Below are positions 36,091-49,500 of a stretch of DNA of 64,000 nt, piece by piece. Both the position numbers and the translations under genes were made by a program. Origin of the DNA: Magnolia sinica (Eukaryota > Streptophyta > Magnoliopsida > Magnoliales > Magnoliaceae); the NCBI RefSeq assembly GCF_029962835.1, contig NC_080575.1, positions 60,615,493-60,679,492 of the forward strand, given 5' to 3'. How positions within the stretch are numbered: position 1 is the first letter of the stretch; each line of letters starts with the position of its first letter. The notes under the pieces are model-generated. The model ran no database searches, was not told where the DNA came from, and worked only from the letters and a program-made list of their open reading frames with translations.

Positions 36091-36401
36091 GTATATTTAA
36101 ATTTCTCATGGGCACATTCAATTTACATGGACCGAGCTGCTTCTAATTATTTTATACTCAAAATAACTACAACTTCATGCGGATGTGGGTGTTTGATTTC
36201 CCAATCATATATCCTCGAGAACAGATGATACACTAGAACTTGCACTCAGTAGCTCCTATGGCGGAAATCTCCCTTGATTTCTTGCCATTTACACTATGTC
36301 TGCATTTGCTGTAGAGGATGATATTTCTAAAGATCTATGTTATCCTTGAACGGAGCTTCTTCAACTAGGCTATTTCTGGTGCAATTAGGTATTGACGGAT
36401 T

Positions 36402-37419
<1,018 letters not shown>

Positions 37420-38060
37420 CTGCAAATAGGCAGGAATTGCAGTGAGTAGAATATAATATTGCTCATGGAATACCCAAGGCAGCATTTGGAAGTTCCCTGA
37501 ATCGGTTTTTGGCGTGACTTCATTTGGAACTGAACAAACATGTGGGCTGCACGGAAAACAAGCCCAAATGGACAAATTGGAATGAGAAGAATATTGTTTT
37601 TGTGGGTGGGAGGGGTGGCAATGGGCCAGTTTAGACCGGGCCTGGTCTGACACCTAAGTCTCAAGGTCTGAGCCGAGCTCGAGTCTGGCATGGTTGGTCC
37701 CAGGCCTGACCCATTGCAGCCCTAAAATTGATAAAATTCCTGTCTCACTTGAATGTTCCTAATCTATTCATTGATCAAGTGGCCACATATACACAAAGAA
37801 ATAAACATTTTAGAAGAATGAAACCCAACAGAGATGTGGAGCCATGTTTGGTTTATCCAGGCCATGTTTTGGTTTACTGATCTTTCTTTCTTTCTTTCCT
37901 TCCATTTTTCCCTTGCAGTCTTTTTTTTTTTTTTTTTCTTTTTTGCTTTTCATTTGTTAGATGGATCTAAAGTTCTTGACGAATTAGAAGATGTGGCGCA
38001 TGGAATAGTTCAATGAAGCGTGCAGTGCACACGTTTGCTTACATCCCGAGTAGTTAGAAA
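37420..38060. other. Intergenic with MITE fragment; HDS upstream exons not found
   Basis: No earlier HDS exon was seen on the minus strand. On the + strand, 37962-38016 has an acceptor-like TTGTTAG followed by a short frame GSKVLDELEDVAHGIVQ ending in TGA, which could be a last exon of another gene, but there is nothing to support it. Confidence 0.3.
37613..37723. mobile_element. Short hAT-like MITE (GGCAATGGGCC ends)
   Basis: GGTGGCAATGGGCCAG at the left is matched by CTGACCCATTGCAGCCC at the right as an imperfect terminal inverted repeat, with GGGCCTGG/CCAGGCC pairs inside. The terminus resembles the GGGCTGTCAATGGGCC repeat at 59885. Confidence 0.55.
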
Positions 38061-38287
38061 AGTTGTGGAGCACAACCGATCTAAACCTAGCCAAATCCGA
38101 TCCGACTCGGTTTTCCTGATCGAGTCGGACTTGGATCGGTTAAGGCCAGCATGAGTTAGGAACGGATTGAGTTAGATGACCCTGACTCGGTCCCGGATTG
38201 GACCGAGTTCGAGTCAGGTCATGCAAAACTCGAACCGAGTCGAGTTGGACCCAATCCGAGTCGACTCGGTCCGATGCCCAGCTCTAC
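38060..38287. mobile_element. hAT-like MITE (CCCAGCTCTA end)
   Basis: GGTCCGATGCCCAGCTCTA at the right end is the reverse complement of the family terminus at 26061. The interior is full of CCGAGTCGACTCGG-type words in both directions. Confidence 0.5.
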
Positions 38288-38378
38288 TCTTATCATGTAC
38301 ATATGTACTTTTAATTATCAATGAATGTTGAAATGTAGATGCGCTGCCCTGTGGATGTCCCTAAAAGGCATAAGCAGG

Positions 38379-38513
38379 TAGGGCAATTGTATCCCTTGGG
38401 TGAAAATCCCTAAAGCCAGCAAGTAGGGCGATTGTGTCCCTTGGGTGGAAGACCTTAAAGCTAGTAAGTAGGGCGATTGTGTCCCATAGGTGAAAGACCC
38501 CAGAACCCATTGG
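38379..38513 (+). repeat. 45-bp direct repeat, three units
   Basis: Units begin TAGGGC(A/G)ATTGTRTCCC at 38379, 38424 and 38469, exactly 45 bases apart, and decay only slightly. The period is divisible by three, but no coding context is evident. Confidence 0.85.
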
Positions 38514-38863
38514 ATCCTTTGGAGTCTCCTTTGTGTACAATATATAAGTACAATTATGCACGTGGACATACGCCAAAGGTACGACTGGAGCAGTAGTCTG
38601 ACCAGCTAACATATAAATGGGTCCCTTACCTCAAGGTACCGGTGCATGAGCGTTAATGCAATGTGACCATCCACTTGGGTATGGTGTTATAAGAGATGAT
38701 GGCTATTTAATTTTGTTATTTATGAAATTCATGAAAAGTTTGGCATTCGGAGCATCTTTACAATTTTAGTATTGTATTCATCTCATCTTTTAAGATTCGG
38801 TACTTTAATTCATGTTTTAAAATTTAAACAAAGTATTTTCATTATTTGTACATTTTGTATAAT

Positions 38864-39122
38864 TGTGAGACCCGACCTGAGTTCGCATGTGTGCATGTGT
38901 GTGTGTGAGTGTGTGAGTGTGCATCTCAAGTTATGAGCATTGATCGATATGGGCCATTGATTACATGATTAGTGGACCCCACCATGGGTTGCATGTTTTC
39001 CATGCCATCATTTCACCCTAGGCTGAGATTTCTAGAAAGGCTATTACCCTAAGCCTTGTTAATATCACCATAGGCCACCATCATTGCCTAGGCGAGAGAG
39101 AGCTCATTATTACAAGGCTTAA

Positions 39123-39171
<49 letters not shown>

Positions 39172-42100
39172 TCTCATTTCTCTCTTTCTTCTCTTCTTCC
39201 CTAGCAATTTTCCTCCATTTCTCCAGCCCATCTTCCCTCCATTCCAGCCCCTTCTCCCTAAAATACCTCCTCATCTACCCCTTCTCACTTGATCTTAGCC
39301 ATTGATCCATGTTGCTTGGAGCCTCTAGATGATGGTGATGTAAGTTTCAAGGTTGATCTAAGTGGGTGCTTCCTTATGTGGTAAATCTGATTTCTATAGT
39401 GGAGATCTCTTTTTTTATTCATGAGGGGAGTGTAGGACCTACCAATCAATGGTGGAGATCCCACACGTCCCCATAGGTGTGGCCAAACGGCCCACCTCAT
39501 GCATGCATGTCCCATGTGCATGGGGCTTTCTTTTATAGACCCCATCATGGTGGATCCTTAGATTTTCTTGCATGATGAGGTCATCTAGACCTTAGGATCA
39601 TGGTGAGAATGGCATCCCCACCATCCATTTTAATTTTTAGTCATGCATGTATGAGATTCATAGTGTAGATGTATATTGGTGTATGATGTGTGGTTGGATT
39701 TTCTTAGGAGAGCTCAATAGTGGCGGAGCTCTTCCTTATGGCCGAATTTTCCTTCCTTCTCTTATTTTGCCTTATTCCTATCCCTGATCATGGTGTGTGG
39801 CCCACCTTGTGGGCCAATAAAAATCTAGCCACCCACAAAGGAGAGGATGCCCATGGCATCCCATCCTATGACATGTGTCCCCAAAATTCAACTAATTGAG
39901 GTACATGCAAAGGTGTTTTGTATGGTAGGATGATTTAGATATTTGTGGGGCTCACTAGGGTGGTCCATCCTCTAATTTTCTGGGATTAAATCCCATTTTA
40001 ATTACTGATTAAAATTATTTTATTCCTATGTAATGTTGCTGTCCAGAAACTGTCTGGATAGATTTTTAGGCCACCTTGGGGCCTGATTTCTGGGAATTTG
40101 ATGGAAATATTAATACAAATTTATATATGATTCTTGTAGCTGCATGACCTACCTACAACCATACCAAATTTCAGCCCCAATGGACCCCATTTGGGCATCC
40201 AAAAGGGTGGGCCAACATAGTGGACTGCCAGAAATTTCTGTTGTGCAGTCCAGCAGCATAGTCCCATAAAAATAAAATTTTAAAAATATTTTCTTAGAAG
40301 GTGAACCATCTTTATGGGTCACAATTTGTTGTAGGCTTGATAAGGGACCTTGGGTCTAAATTTTAAGAATTTTGGAGGCCCAGAACCCACCCATTTGGAT
40401 GGCCCAAATCGAGGACAGTTACATTTCCAGCAACATTCCACCCTAGACAGATTGTGATTTCGAAATTTATTAAAATACTTTGGAGTGTACAAAAATTATA
40501 AAAATTTATAAAAAAGTTTCGCACTCATGGTAGGACCCACATACCAAATTTTAGGGCCAATGGACCCCTGTGCACACCGTGGCAAGAACTAGACTGGCCT
40601 ACCATGTTGGGACGTCCGGGTCAGTCCGATTTTCTAGACAGACTGTTTTATTTAAATTAATTAAATACTTACGAATATCCAAAAATTTTAAAATTTTGTA
40701 TGGATGTGCCCCACCCATGGAAGTATAACTCTTCAAAATTTTAGACCCAACAGACATTCGAGATGACCGTGGTATGGCCTGGAGTGGCCCACTAGGTAGG
40801 GACGCCCAGGCTGGGGCGTCCAGCCTTGGCGGGCCATCCAGCCTGCTTTGTGGGCCCACCTAAACGTATTGTATTCACTCCGTTTATCTGGTGGGGCTCA
40901 CTCTAATATGTGTGGGTCACCATAGGTCAGTAACCCATTTAGATTAAATAAATTTCTGGACTCCAGTAGGCCCAGGAAATGGGTGGGCTGGAATTCCAGC
41001 TAGGGGCCTAAATTTTGCTGCATGGTTGACCTTTTTGGGGCTGATGTGGCCCACCAGATTTAAGGGAGTGTTGCATACACTCTAGCCTCCTTTCCTTAGA
41101 CATTTTTGGGCTAAATTAGTGCCCCTTGAGGCCCACCTTTGTGGTGATATTGTAAGTTAGCATTAACCAGATTTTAAGTAGTTTTATAGGCCCAATGGAC
41201 TGTAAACCTCTTCCTTGAGCCCAACATTGTTCAAGGGCTGACCTTATTAAATTGTGAGCCCAATATAAGCTGATCATGTGTATTGTAGGCCTTGGTGCCC
41301 TCATGAAGTACTTAATTATGGGCTGACTTACAAGGCCCACATTGATGCATGTTGTAGAGGGTTTTGTTAAGCCTTTGGGCTGGTATGGCAAGGCCCACAC
41401 TGTCAGTTTAGGCCCTGCCCATGTGTATTCTTGGGTTTATGGGCTGCCCTCTAAGTCCACCATAAAGCATGAATTGAATGACTTTTGTTTTTGGGTTATT
41501 TCCTCAAGGCCGATTATGTGATATTATATATATGCATGGCTGCCCTTTTGTGTTGGTAATTAGGCCTGGTGGACTAAGTCCTTTTGGATAGGCCCATTAA
41601 TTTTGGGCCTATATTCTCTCATCTATTTTGATGGGCTTAGGAGCAAGAATATGTAAGAAGTTGGGCCCTTGGCTGCCCATTAAAATTGACCTTATACTTG
41701 GGCTTAAAAGTGAGGCCCAACTCACTTGTGTTAAATATGAGAATTGCCCATGTAAATGAACTACCGGGTTGCCCATGAAACCCACCACAACATATGGGTT
41801 TATGACCCTTATGGTTGCGCCCAAACCTCACTTGAGGGCCCATTATATGGTCTATGAGATTGGGCTTGGTGTATGGCCCATTAGACCATACATTGCTTAG
41901 GCCTTAGACCTTACATTATATGCGTAGTGGGCTACCTTTTGGGACATAGTTGAGGTTGGATGTCCTCCTTGGTGGCCCTAAGATAGGCCCATAGAGGCCC
42001 TTATAGGTGGTTGAAGGTCCACCTTGGGCCTGGTTAGACCGTTCCTTTGTAAGATCATGACTCTCTCTTAGCTTGTGGGTCATCCCAAAGTGTTGGGCTC

Positions 42101-43439
42101 CCACTAGAGGATTTTTCTTCTCCTTAGGGCACATCTATGTGTTTAGACCTTGACCCTCCTTAGGATGGAGGATTCCATATCACAGGTAGCACACTTACAT
42201 TCTTGTGACTCATATGCATCATCTATATGAATTGATTGCATTGTGTAGTGGTCATTGAGGGATGAAGTTTCTCTCCTCGTGCACATTATGTGCCTACAGC
42301 TAGTGCATGATTTGTGTGTGTGACTATGCATTGTCATCGCATTTCATGATGATACCACCCTTGCTTCATCAGGGCCTTGCCTCCACAGGAACGTTCGTGG
42401 ATGACCGTATGTGTGGACACCGAAAATATTATTTAAGCATACCGGGTGCATAGGATGCTCATGGGTGAAATTTTCAAAATTTCATGGTACAAAGGGAATG
42501 CCCCAATGTCGTGACCGAGTGAAAATTATGAGCACACGAGGGCCTTATACCGTTAGGCCATGACTCCCACTGTTGTGTAGTCGGTTGGGTAGGGATGTGG
42601 CTTTATCCGCCTGTGAGGGAGGGCATTATTAGGCTGAGTCTGACTAGCATGTGAAATGGGTCCGCTACTGCCAGGCCTTGATGGTGATCGGCAGTCCACA
42701 GGCAGGTAGTGAGGTCTCTTATGCTCATTTGACTGTGCGGGTCTGTAAAGCGGCAGTCATTCAGCAGTGTATTGGACCCCGGTGATTTCCTTATGATTGG
42801 AAATGTTCTTGATATCTGGTTTGGATATGAGCACTGACATTACTTGCATCGCATTAGCATTGGCTGTGTAAGCCCCTTCATGCATTGCCTTAGTATGGCG
42901 CTCAGTACTCATTACATGGTATTCATGATAAGCCTTGGTAAGACTTGTGATATTCTCATTGAGCGTGTTCTTTCCTTGTACCTTCTGCTATTCTTCTGTG
43001 CACCATTGACACACACTTATAACACCCTTTAAGCTTCTATAAGCTTATGCATGATTGATGCGTGTAGGAGACTCTAGGCAGGCGACATAGCAGCAGAGCG
43101 TGGAGTAGAGTTGAGCTCAAGGACTCTAGTGTTGCTGATCCTTTTCTCTCTTTTCCCATTGTCTTATGTATGTCCTTTCGGACTTGATGTAAGCTTGTAA
43201 AAGTTCAAATTCTTAGTGGATTTTATAATGTGTATCCTTTGTTATTTCTATATGTACTTGCTGTGATCTTGGGTATGCTCGCATCGAAAATGATTATACT
43301 ATTATGAAAATCCTCCTTGTAGGATCCCATGATCGGAACCTGCCTCAGGAGACCAGAATGGGGTACTACGGATGCTGTTGAGGCCAGAACCGACCATCGG
43401 GTTCTTTGTGAGTCTGGTTACCGAGTCTGGGGCGTGACA
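38864..43439 (+). mobile_element. 4.58-kb solo LTR with perfect ATAAT target duplication
   Basis: It begins TGTGAGACCCGACC and ends CTGGGGCGTGACA. ATAAT lies on both sides (38859-38863 and 43440-43444). The 3' part aligns with 22431-23981 of the 6-kb LTR. A CT run and CT-rich leader at 39126-39260 parallels the 18383-18440 leader. No protein domain is present. It interrupts a different LTR whose end lies at 43766-43783. Confidence 0.85.
39126..39167 (+). repeat. (CT)n microsatellite in LTR leader
   Basis: Perfect CT dinucleotide run just upstream of a CT-rich leader, at a position equivalent to 18383-18400 of the related LTR. Confidence 0.9.
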
Positions 43440-43444
43440 ATAAT

Positions 43445-43783
43445 TATACAAATTTCATATTTGGGTTGGATACGACCCACGAGCTGTTATGCTCACCCGC
43501 CACATTAACAGTATTTCAGGGCTCGAAGATTAGTTAGGGGTGAAGCAAAATGATGATCTGACTATACGTCTAGTCATAGCGATATTCTCTATTTGTGTTA
43601 GAAAAAAAAGTATAGTGGAAAAACTCAAAAGTGAATCTAAACACTGTATTAGATAAATATTTGATTTATTGTAATATAGTTTTTATTTAAATTTATATTT
43701 GAGAATATTTAAAAATTTAATCACAACCTGGGATTCAGAGTCGGGTTTGGCCAACTCGGGCACCGAATTTCGGGGCGTGATAG
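43445..43783 (+). mobile_element. 3' end of an older LTR
   Basis: Ends CACCGAATTTCGGGGCGTGATA, the family end with a CA-to-TA change, and is followed by a primer-binding site. Its 5' part would lie left of the ATAAT target at 38863. Confidence 0.55.
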
Positions 43784-43785
43784 GT

Positions 43786-43798
43786 TGGTATTAGAGCT
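43786..43798 (+). promoter_or_regulatory. Degenerate primer-binding site
   Basis: TTGGTATTAGAGC two bases after the LTR end, one base away from TTGGTATCAGAGC, the methionine-tRNA type site. It shows that the preceding LTR is a 5' LTR and fixes the orientation of the family. Confidence 0.65.
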
Positions 43799-43801
43799 TA
43801 G

Positions 43802-44241
43802 GGATTAGATTTTACTGAGGACCTTAGGTATGGGTTACACTAGGGCTTAGGTATGAGTAATAGGGAACCTAAGAGCTAGTTTTGTTTAGATTTTTTAAAT
43901 AGAGTTTAAGTAAGGTTAAGTAGGGGTTGTAGCCGAGTTTAGTTACGAGTTGTGGAGAACCTAAAGTTACACTTTGTACACAAACTTAGGCACATCAATG
44001 ATAGGGTGCACATTTACTTTTATTTTAATGTTTATTATTTTTTGTAATTATATTGATTGTTTATTTCTGCTTGGAATGTTGTTTTTATTGCATGTTACTC
44101 TCAAGTAGGGAGCACTTAAGCACAACAGAGTGCGCAACAACAGTGTGGTTGTGCGTACGATTGAATCTCGAGGACGAGATTCCTATAAGAGGGGTAGTTG
44201 TAATAACACCAATTCTTGTAGCGATTTACACACTTTTGCAC
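43802..44241 (+). other. Retroelement leader remnant
   Basis: Sequence after the primer-binding site, repetitive in TTAGG/GGTTA words (TTAGGGATTAGATTT, GGGCTTAGGTATGAG). No gag frame follows before the next repeat starts at 44242, so the element is truncated. Confidence 0.45.
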
Positions 44242-45890
44242 TGTAACGCCCCGTATTTTCAGGACCCGAGTATATAACTCGTTTCCCAAAAACCCGAGTG
44301 TTAAATTTAAAGGATGGTTAAATTCACGTATTTTTTTTTCTTTTCTTTATCAGAGTACGCAGATGAGCGTAGAATGGACAAGTAAGCTAAAAGGGAAGTT
44401 TAAATTTTCATTTAGAATATACAAGTGATTACCCATAATGACTTATACAAACCAATGTCCCTATCATCACGAATATAAAATGAAATAATATTACATGTGA
44501 AATAAGGTAAACTGCAACAATCTTGAACTGTGAAATCCTGCAGTAACCCTTAGTAAATAGAATCATGCACCCTTGTCAACCATAACTTGCTCCTCAATAA
44601 TATATGGGGTTACCTGCACTACCTGTACGGTTGTATATTTGATGGATGAGTGGCCAGCTCAATGTAAATTTTCCTCAAGATTACACACCGCCGCATTAGG
44701 TAAGCATAGTTATAAAACAACAAAGCAATCAAAACAATACACGATGCAATCTTTTTAAATGCATGGATGCATGAATGCACATCGGCCTGGGGATGCATAT
44801 CCAGCCGGACTTGGGCTCGTCACCCATGCAGATCATCGACCTGGGAAAATTATCCAGTCGGACAGGGGTCGATAGTCGGTGGTCTGGGAGCTAGCGAAAC
44901 GATACCCTGAAGATCCTAAGGGCACGTGCTAAAGCATCCAGATTAGCCACCCGTCATCGCCAACATGCTATGGATGCATGATTAGCCAAACCGTTATTAG
45001 TCTAGTTACAATCAGCCAATTTAGGTAAGCTCAAGGTCACTACGGGGAGCTTAGAGCCCAGCGTAGGCCGACAGCTCGGGCATAGTGTCCCATTACCACC
45101 ATCCCCGGCTCATGAGGCTACCACCTTAGGATGTTTAATGGAAAACCGTCGACTAGTGGTCAATCATATTACAACATATGGGGCTTGCCATCGCATGGTT
45201 GCACAGTATAAAAACATCGAGCCCATATAGGGAAAATACCAGGACAAGGACACATACGGCGATATCGAAGCAAGACACATAAGACAAATATCAAAATAAG
45301 CCACATAGGGCGAGTATCAAAATCATGCGATAAAAGACGATCCTTGAAAACCGTTGGACACAACAACCCTGGATGGTAGGCCCACATCACTGGTTAATTT
45401 AAACCACCATTCAATAACCACTAAGCCAAAGGTCCATTACTATCACAACCAGTCGGGTTACATCCCAAGTATGGGTGTACACATATAGGTGGGGGTTTTC
45501 CACTGGTGTACCAATTCAAGTTCCATAAGTAATCCACAAATAATCCATGAACAATTATACAAGATGAACATTAAGCAGGCAATATAGCAATTCAATTTCC
45601 ACCAGCTAACACATGTGATTATAAGAGAGAGAGATCAAATATAAATTTAAATAAAAACTATAACTTAAGCTAATGAGAAGATGGAAAGCTCAAAGGGAAG
45701 AATCATCACCTTATATTTTGAACTGTCTACCCGTGTTGCTAGAGATTGCATGTTTCCTTAGAGTCAAACTCTATCATGAATTGTAAAGTTATACTGTTAG
45801 ATTTAAGCTTTATACGCTATTCTAGGTCAAGGTCTTAACCTAGGGTTTGGATTACCTTAGTTTTAGGATTTTACCCAAGAGTCCAGGTAC
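44242..45890 (-). mobile_element. Reverse-oriented truncated LTR of the 8689 family
   Basis: Left edge TGTAACGCCCCGTATTTTC is the reverse complement of the family end. The block GGTCACTACGGGGAGC-GCGTAGGCCGACAGCTCG-GGCATAGTGTCCC (45030-45092) is the reverse complement of 10664-10735. The other LTR end is not recognisable and no target duplication of the left flank TGCAC was found. Confidence 0.6.
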
Positions 45891-46329
45891 TTATTAATAT
45901 TAATGATACAATTAGTATTAGCTAATCTAGTAATCATAATAGTTATGATAGTGACAACTAGTACAGTCCATTATTAATGGTAATATTTAAGGATGGTAAT
46001 TAAAATATTACTATTTAATAATTATAATTATGTTTATAATATTTAATATCAGTGTAACTAGTCTACCAATGGCTAATCGTGTCTATAATAGTAATAAGGG
46101 TGGTAGTTGTAAATCAGGCCTGGAGTTTGTCCATAGCTAAGGCTTAAATTGGGCCACACACATGGGCCTATACACACCACAATGGGCCTGACACAACATA
46201 ATGGGTCTCATATGTATAACAAGTGGGCCCCTCCAGGCAATGAGGCCCACGACCCAAAAATAAATGGACAGTGTGTGCCACATACATCATGGTGGACTTG
46301 GGACAAAAATCAAGTCACTGTGTGGCTTA
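45891..46329. other. Intergenic, no gene seen
   Basis: AT-rich to about 46100 with TATTAAT words, then GGGCC-rich host repeat sequence. Nothing coding was recognised. Confidence 0.35.
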
Positions 46330-46665
46330 TGTGAGCCGTACCGTGCACAACAATTACGAGGTTCATCCACCATTAGAGTTCATTTGTTGGGCCCTCCAAG
46401 TTGTGGTTCACAATCCAAACCATCCATCAAGTGTGTCCTGTTGGGTTAAGGGGTCAAACCAAGTTTCAGGTGCATCCAAATCTCGGATGGACCCCGACAA
46501 GTGCTTTTATATGGTTTAACATGTTTTTAAATGATTGTAAATGGTGTGGGCCACCCGAGCTCTATGTATGGCTGATTTTTGGGGGCGCCCCATATATAAA
46601 GGGAACCCATCAAATGGACGGTGTTGATGTTCAACACACCACATGGTAGGGCCTGTGGTGGGGCC
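46330..46665. mobile_element. Diverged copy of the 119-651 MITE family
   Basis: Shares, in order, CCAAACCATCCAT, AAGTGTGTCC, AAGTGCTTTTATATGG, GGGACCCATCAAATG-like and GTTGATGTTCAACACAC blocks with 119-651 and 1965-2503. Ends are eroded. Confidence 0.5.
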
Positions 46666-48206
46666 ATGGTCCTAGCCAAAATTTCAAACACAAGGAGAGG
46701 ACGTTTACGTGCATGTTCCTGATATATTTATTATTTATTTTTTTGGTAGGTGGGGCCCACCTCAGGAGGATCTACTCCATTGGTAGGGTTCCAGGCTCAG
46801 GACAGGTACAATGAGTCCAATATCAGATATGTCCTGAGGCACCAAAATATCGCAGTGGGCCCTAATGATTTTTCACTATTAAATTAGTCCTTCAGCTGGT
46901 GTGGCCTACCGGAGAGTTGGGTTGGCTTCATTTTTCAGGTCAATGCCTAAAATGAGGTAAGAAATGGGATGGACGGTGGAGATATACATACATCTAGGTG
47001 GGGTCCTACTTTAAGCAAATTTGATGTGCAGTGTTGAATAACACATACCCCAGTTAGACCCATGTAACTTGGTAACGTCAATACAGCAGCCGTCCTGCTG
47101 CTGGGGCCACAGATGGAGGGCGAAGAATAAAATACATACATCAGGAGGGACCCATAGGACCTCTGACGTCAATACACAGCTACACAGCTGCTCACAGGTC
47201 GGGTTTTCAGCCTGTTTTCATGCCGAAAAATAGCTGGTGAAATGGAAACAGACGGCCAGTGGCCCCTCTCCAACATGATTCGGACCCTAGATGGGCCTCT
47301 ATTTTAGCTATTAGGGAGAGGTGTTAGGCCATACCTGAACCGTGACTCAGAGTAGTCCCAAACGAGGAAGATGGCTAGCGGCAATGGTGGCTTCCTATCG
47401 GGCGGATTTTTCTCTAAAAGGAGGCATCTACGTGGTGAGTACAGGTCCCTAGGAGCTTGGAGAGATGATACATTGAAGCTTCATGGAAGTTTTCATGGTG
47501 GGTTCGATGGGAGAAAGAACGGACGGTTTTTCTCATGTGCGGCTGCAAGGAATGGAGAGCCGATCCTTTTGCTATATAGGCTTTCCTCTTTCGAAACCTT
47601 AGACCTCCCAGAATCGTTGGATGCATGCCGAACGGTGGGGATTGAATCTGCCCAAAACCACCTTCCAAAACCAGTGGGCAAAAACTGAAACCGTCCACGG
47701 TTTCATTTGAAACCCCCCAGGCAAATGGACGGCCGAGATATCTTCTGTTTGGACGATCCAGATCAAGCCCGATGCCCAGCACCCAGATCGTGCCAGCTGG
47801 CCTGCCAAAACGTTTTCATTTTCAAAATGTTGTGCTTATAGGGTCGGTTTGCGCCGGGAATCGTGTGCTTGAACACGTGCTGAAACATGTGAAGTTTGTG
47901 GGTTTTGGTTGAACCCACGGTGCTAACACGATGGACGGTTTGGATCATTGATATGGCTTCTCATGATGGGCCATTTCTTAATCAAACGGGGAAGGGGAAA
48001 ACACAACGAGCCGTGTTTTAAACGGCAGTGCAGCGGGAGGATTCCCATTTTTGGGAAATGGCGGGTCAGCGTCTGGTCTAACCATGCATGCCATTGGGTG
48101 TGCTACTGGTGCACACGTACCGTGTGCACATTCTAAATCTAGAGGTAGGGTTTACCAACTCCTTGCCAAATCTACTTCATCCATTTAATATAGAATGACA
48201 ATGTAC
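46666..48206. other. Host-type repeats and an unsupported open frame
   Basis: Contains GGGCCCACC-type repeat segments. The longest + frame (47371-47688, starting MASGNGGFLSGGFFSKRRHL) has a glycine-rich start but no domain or conserved neighbour that I recognise; I do not call it a gene. Confidence 0.35.
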
Positions 48207-49310
48207 CACTACAAGAAAGATGGTTTTTAGCGACGAAATTTTTAGCGACGAAAGAAATTTTCGTCGCCAAAAGTAACTTTTAGCGACGAAATAGTTTTTC
48301 GTCGCCAAAAGTGTACTTTTAGCGACGACATTTTTAGCGACGAAAATTTTCGCAGCTAAAAATCATGGATGAGACTTTTAGCGGCGAAACTTTTCGTCGC
48401 CAAAGGCCGCAACCACCTTTTCCACTAAAACGAATTAGATTACTTTTAGCTACGAAACTTTTCGTAGCTAAAAATCATTGGTGAGACTTTTAGCGGCGAA
48501 AATTTTCGTCGCTAAAGGCCGCAACCAAAAAACGAGTGGATTACTTTTAGCTACGAAGATATTCGTAGCTAAAAAATGTGGATGAGACGTTTAGCGACGA
48601 AATTTTTCGCCGCTAAACGATGCATATAGCTATGGAATGGATTACTTTTAGCTACGAAAATTTTCGTAGCTAAAAATTCTGGATGAGACTTTTAGCGGCG
48701 AAACTTTTCGTCGCTAAAGGCTGCTCCACTAAAACGAATTAAATTACTTTTAGCTACGAAAACTTTCGTAGCTAAAAATCATTGGTGAGACTTTTAGCGG
48801 CGAAAATTTTCGTCGCTAAAGGCCGCAACCAAAAAACGAGTGGATTACTTTTAGCTACGAAGATTTTCGTAGCTAAAAAATGTGGGTGACACGTTTAGCG
48901 ACGAAATTTTTCGCCGCTAAACGGTGCAAACGTTTTACTTCTAGCAATGGAATGGATTACTTTTAGCTACGAAACTTTTCGTAGCTACAAATCGTGGATG
49001 AGACTTTTGGCGACAAAAAGTTTCGCCGCAAAAGGGTGCAAACGATTTACTTTTAGCTACGAAAAATTTCGTAGCTAAATATCGTAGATGAGAATTTTAG
49101 CGACGAAAATTTTCGTTGCCAAAGGCTACAAACAATTTTTTAAAAAATTACTTTTAGCTACGAACCATTTCGTAGCTAAAAAACCTGGATGTTACTTTGA
49201 TCGACGAAATGTTTCGTTGCTAAAGGCCGCAACAATTTTAAAAACATGGATAAAACGTTTAGCGAGGAAAATATTCGTCGCTAAATACTTTTACCTACGA
49301 AATATTATAT
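48207..49310 (+). mobile_element. CACTA transposon terminus with palindromic subterminal array
   Basis: CACTACAAGAAAGATGG at 48207 is the hallmark end of plant En/Spm (CACTA) elements. From 48226 there follow about eighteen copies of short palindromes of two alternating types: TTTTAGCTACGAAA paired with TTTCGTAGCTAAAA, and TTTTAGCGRCGAAA paired with TTTCGTCGCTAAA. Spacers such as GATGAGAC recur between them. Such subterminal repeats bind the element's own TnpA-like protein in known family members. No transposase frame and no opposite TTTCTTGTAGTG end was found in the window, so the element is truncated or its other end is lost. Confidence 0.8.
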
Positions 49311-49500
49311 AACAGGTGTTATATAATATATTTCATCATATTCACATTTACATCCATCTAAACCCAAACTATGTAAATTCATCCAAACATAAACTACATT
49401 CATCCAAACATAAACTGCATCCATCCAAACACAAACAATCTTATCGAAAAAAATAAATGAAAAGAGAGAGAACATATGAGAGGTGATCCAGACAAATGAA
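49311..49500. repeat. CATCCAAACA-type short direct repeats
   Basis: ATTCATCCAAACATAAACT-like units repeat three to four times at 49335-49440, forming the bridge between the CACTA array and the telomere-like array. Confidence 0.6.

Noticed and set aside
37962-38016. Terminal exon of the copia-interrupted host gene
   Set aside because: The short frame after TTGTTAG has no homology support and lies beyond the whole HDS copy on the other strand.
44237-46700. Target duplication TGCAC for the reverse LTR at 44242
   Set aside because: No LTR-like ...ACA end followed by TGCAC was found downstream.
47371-47688. 105-residue + strand frame starting MASGNGGFLSGG
   Set aside because: No homology known to me, no splice or promoter support, flanked by repeats.
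48226-49300. CRISPR-like array (regular palindromic repeats with spacers)
   Set aside because: Repeats alternate between two types, spacers are themselves repeated, and a CACTACAAGAAA end precedes them; this is a plant CACTA subterminal array.
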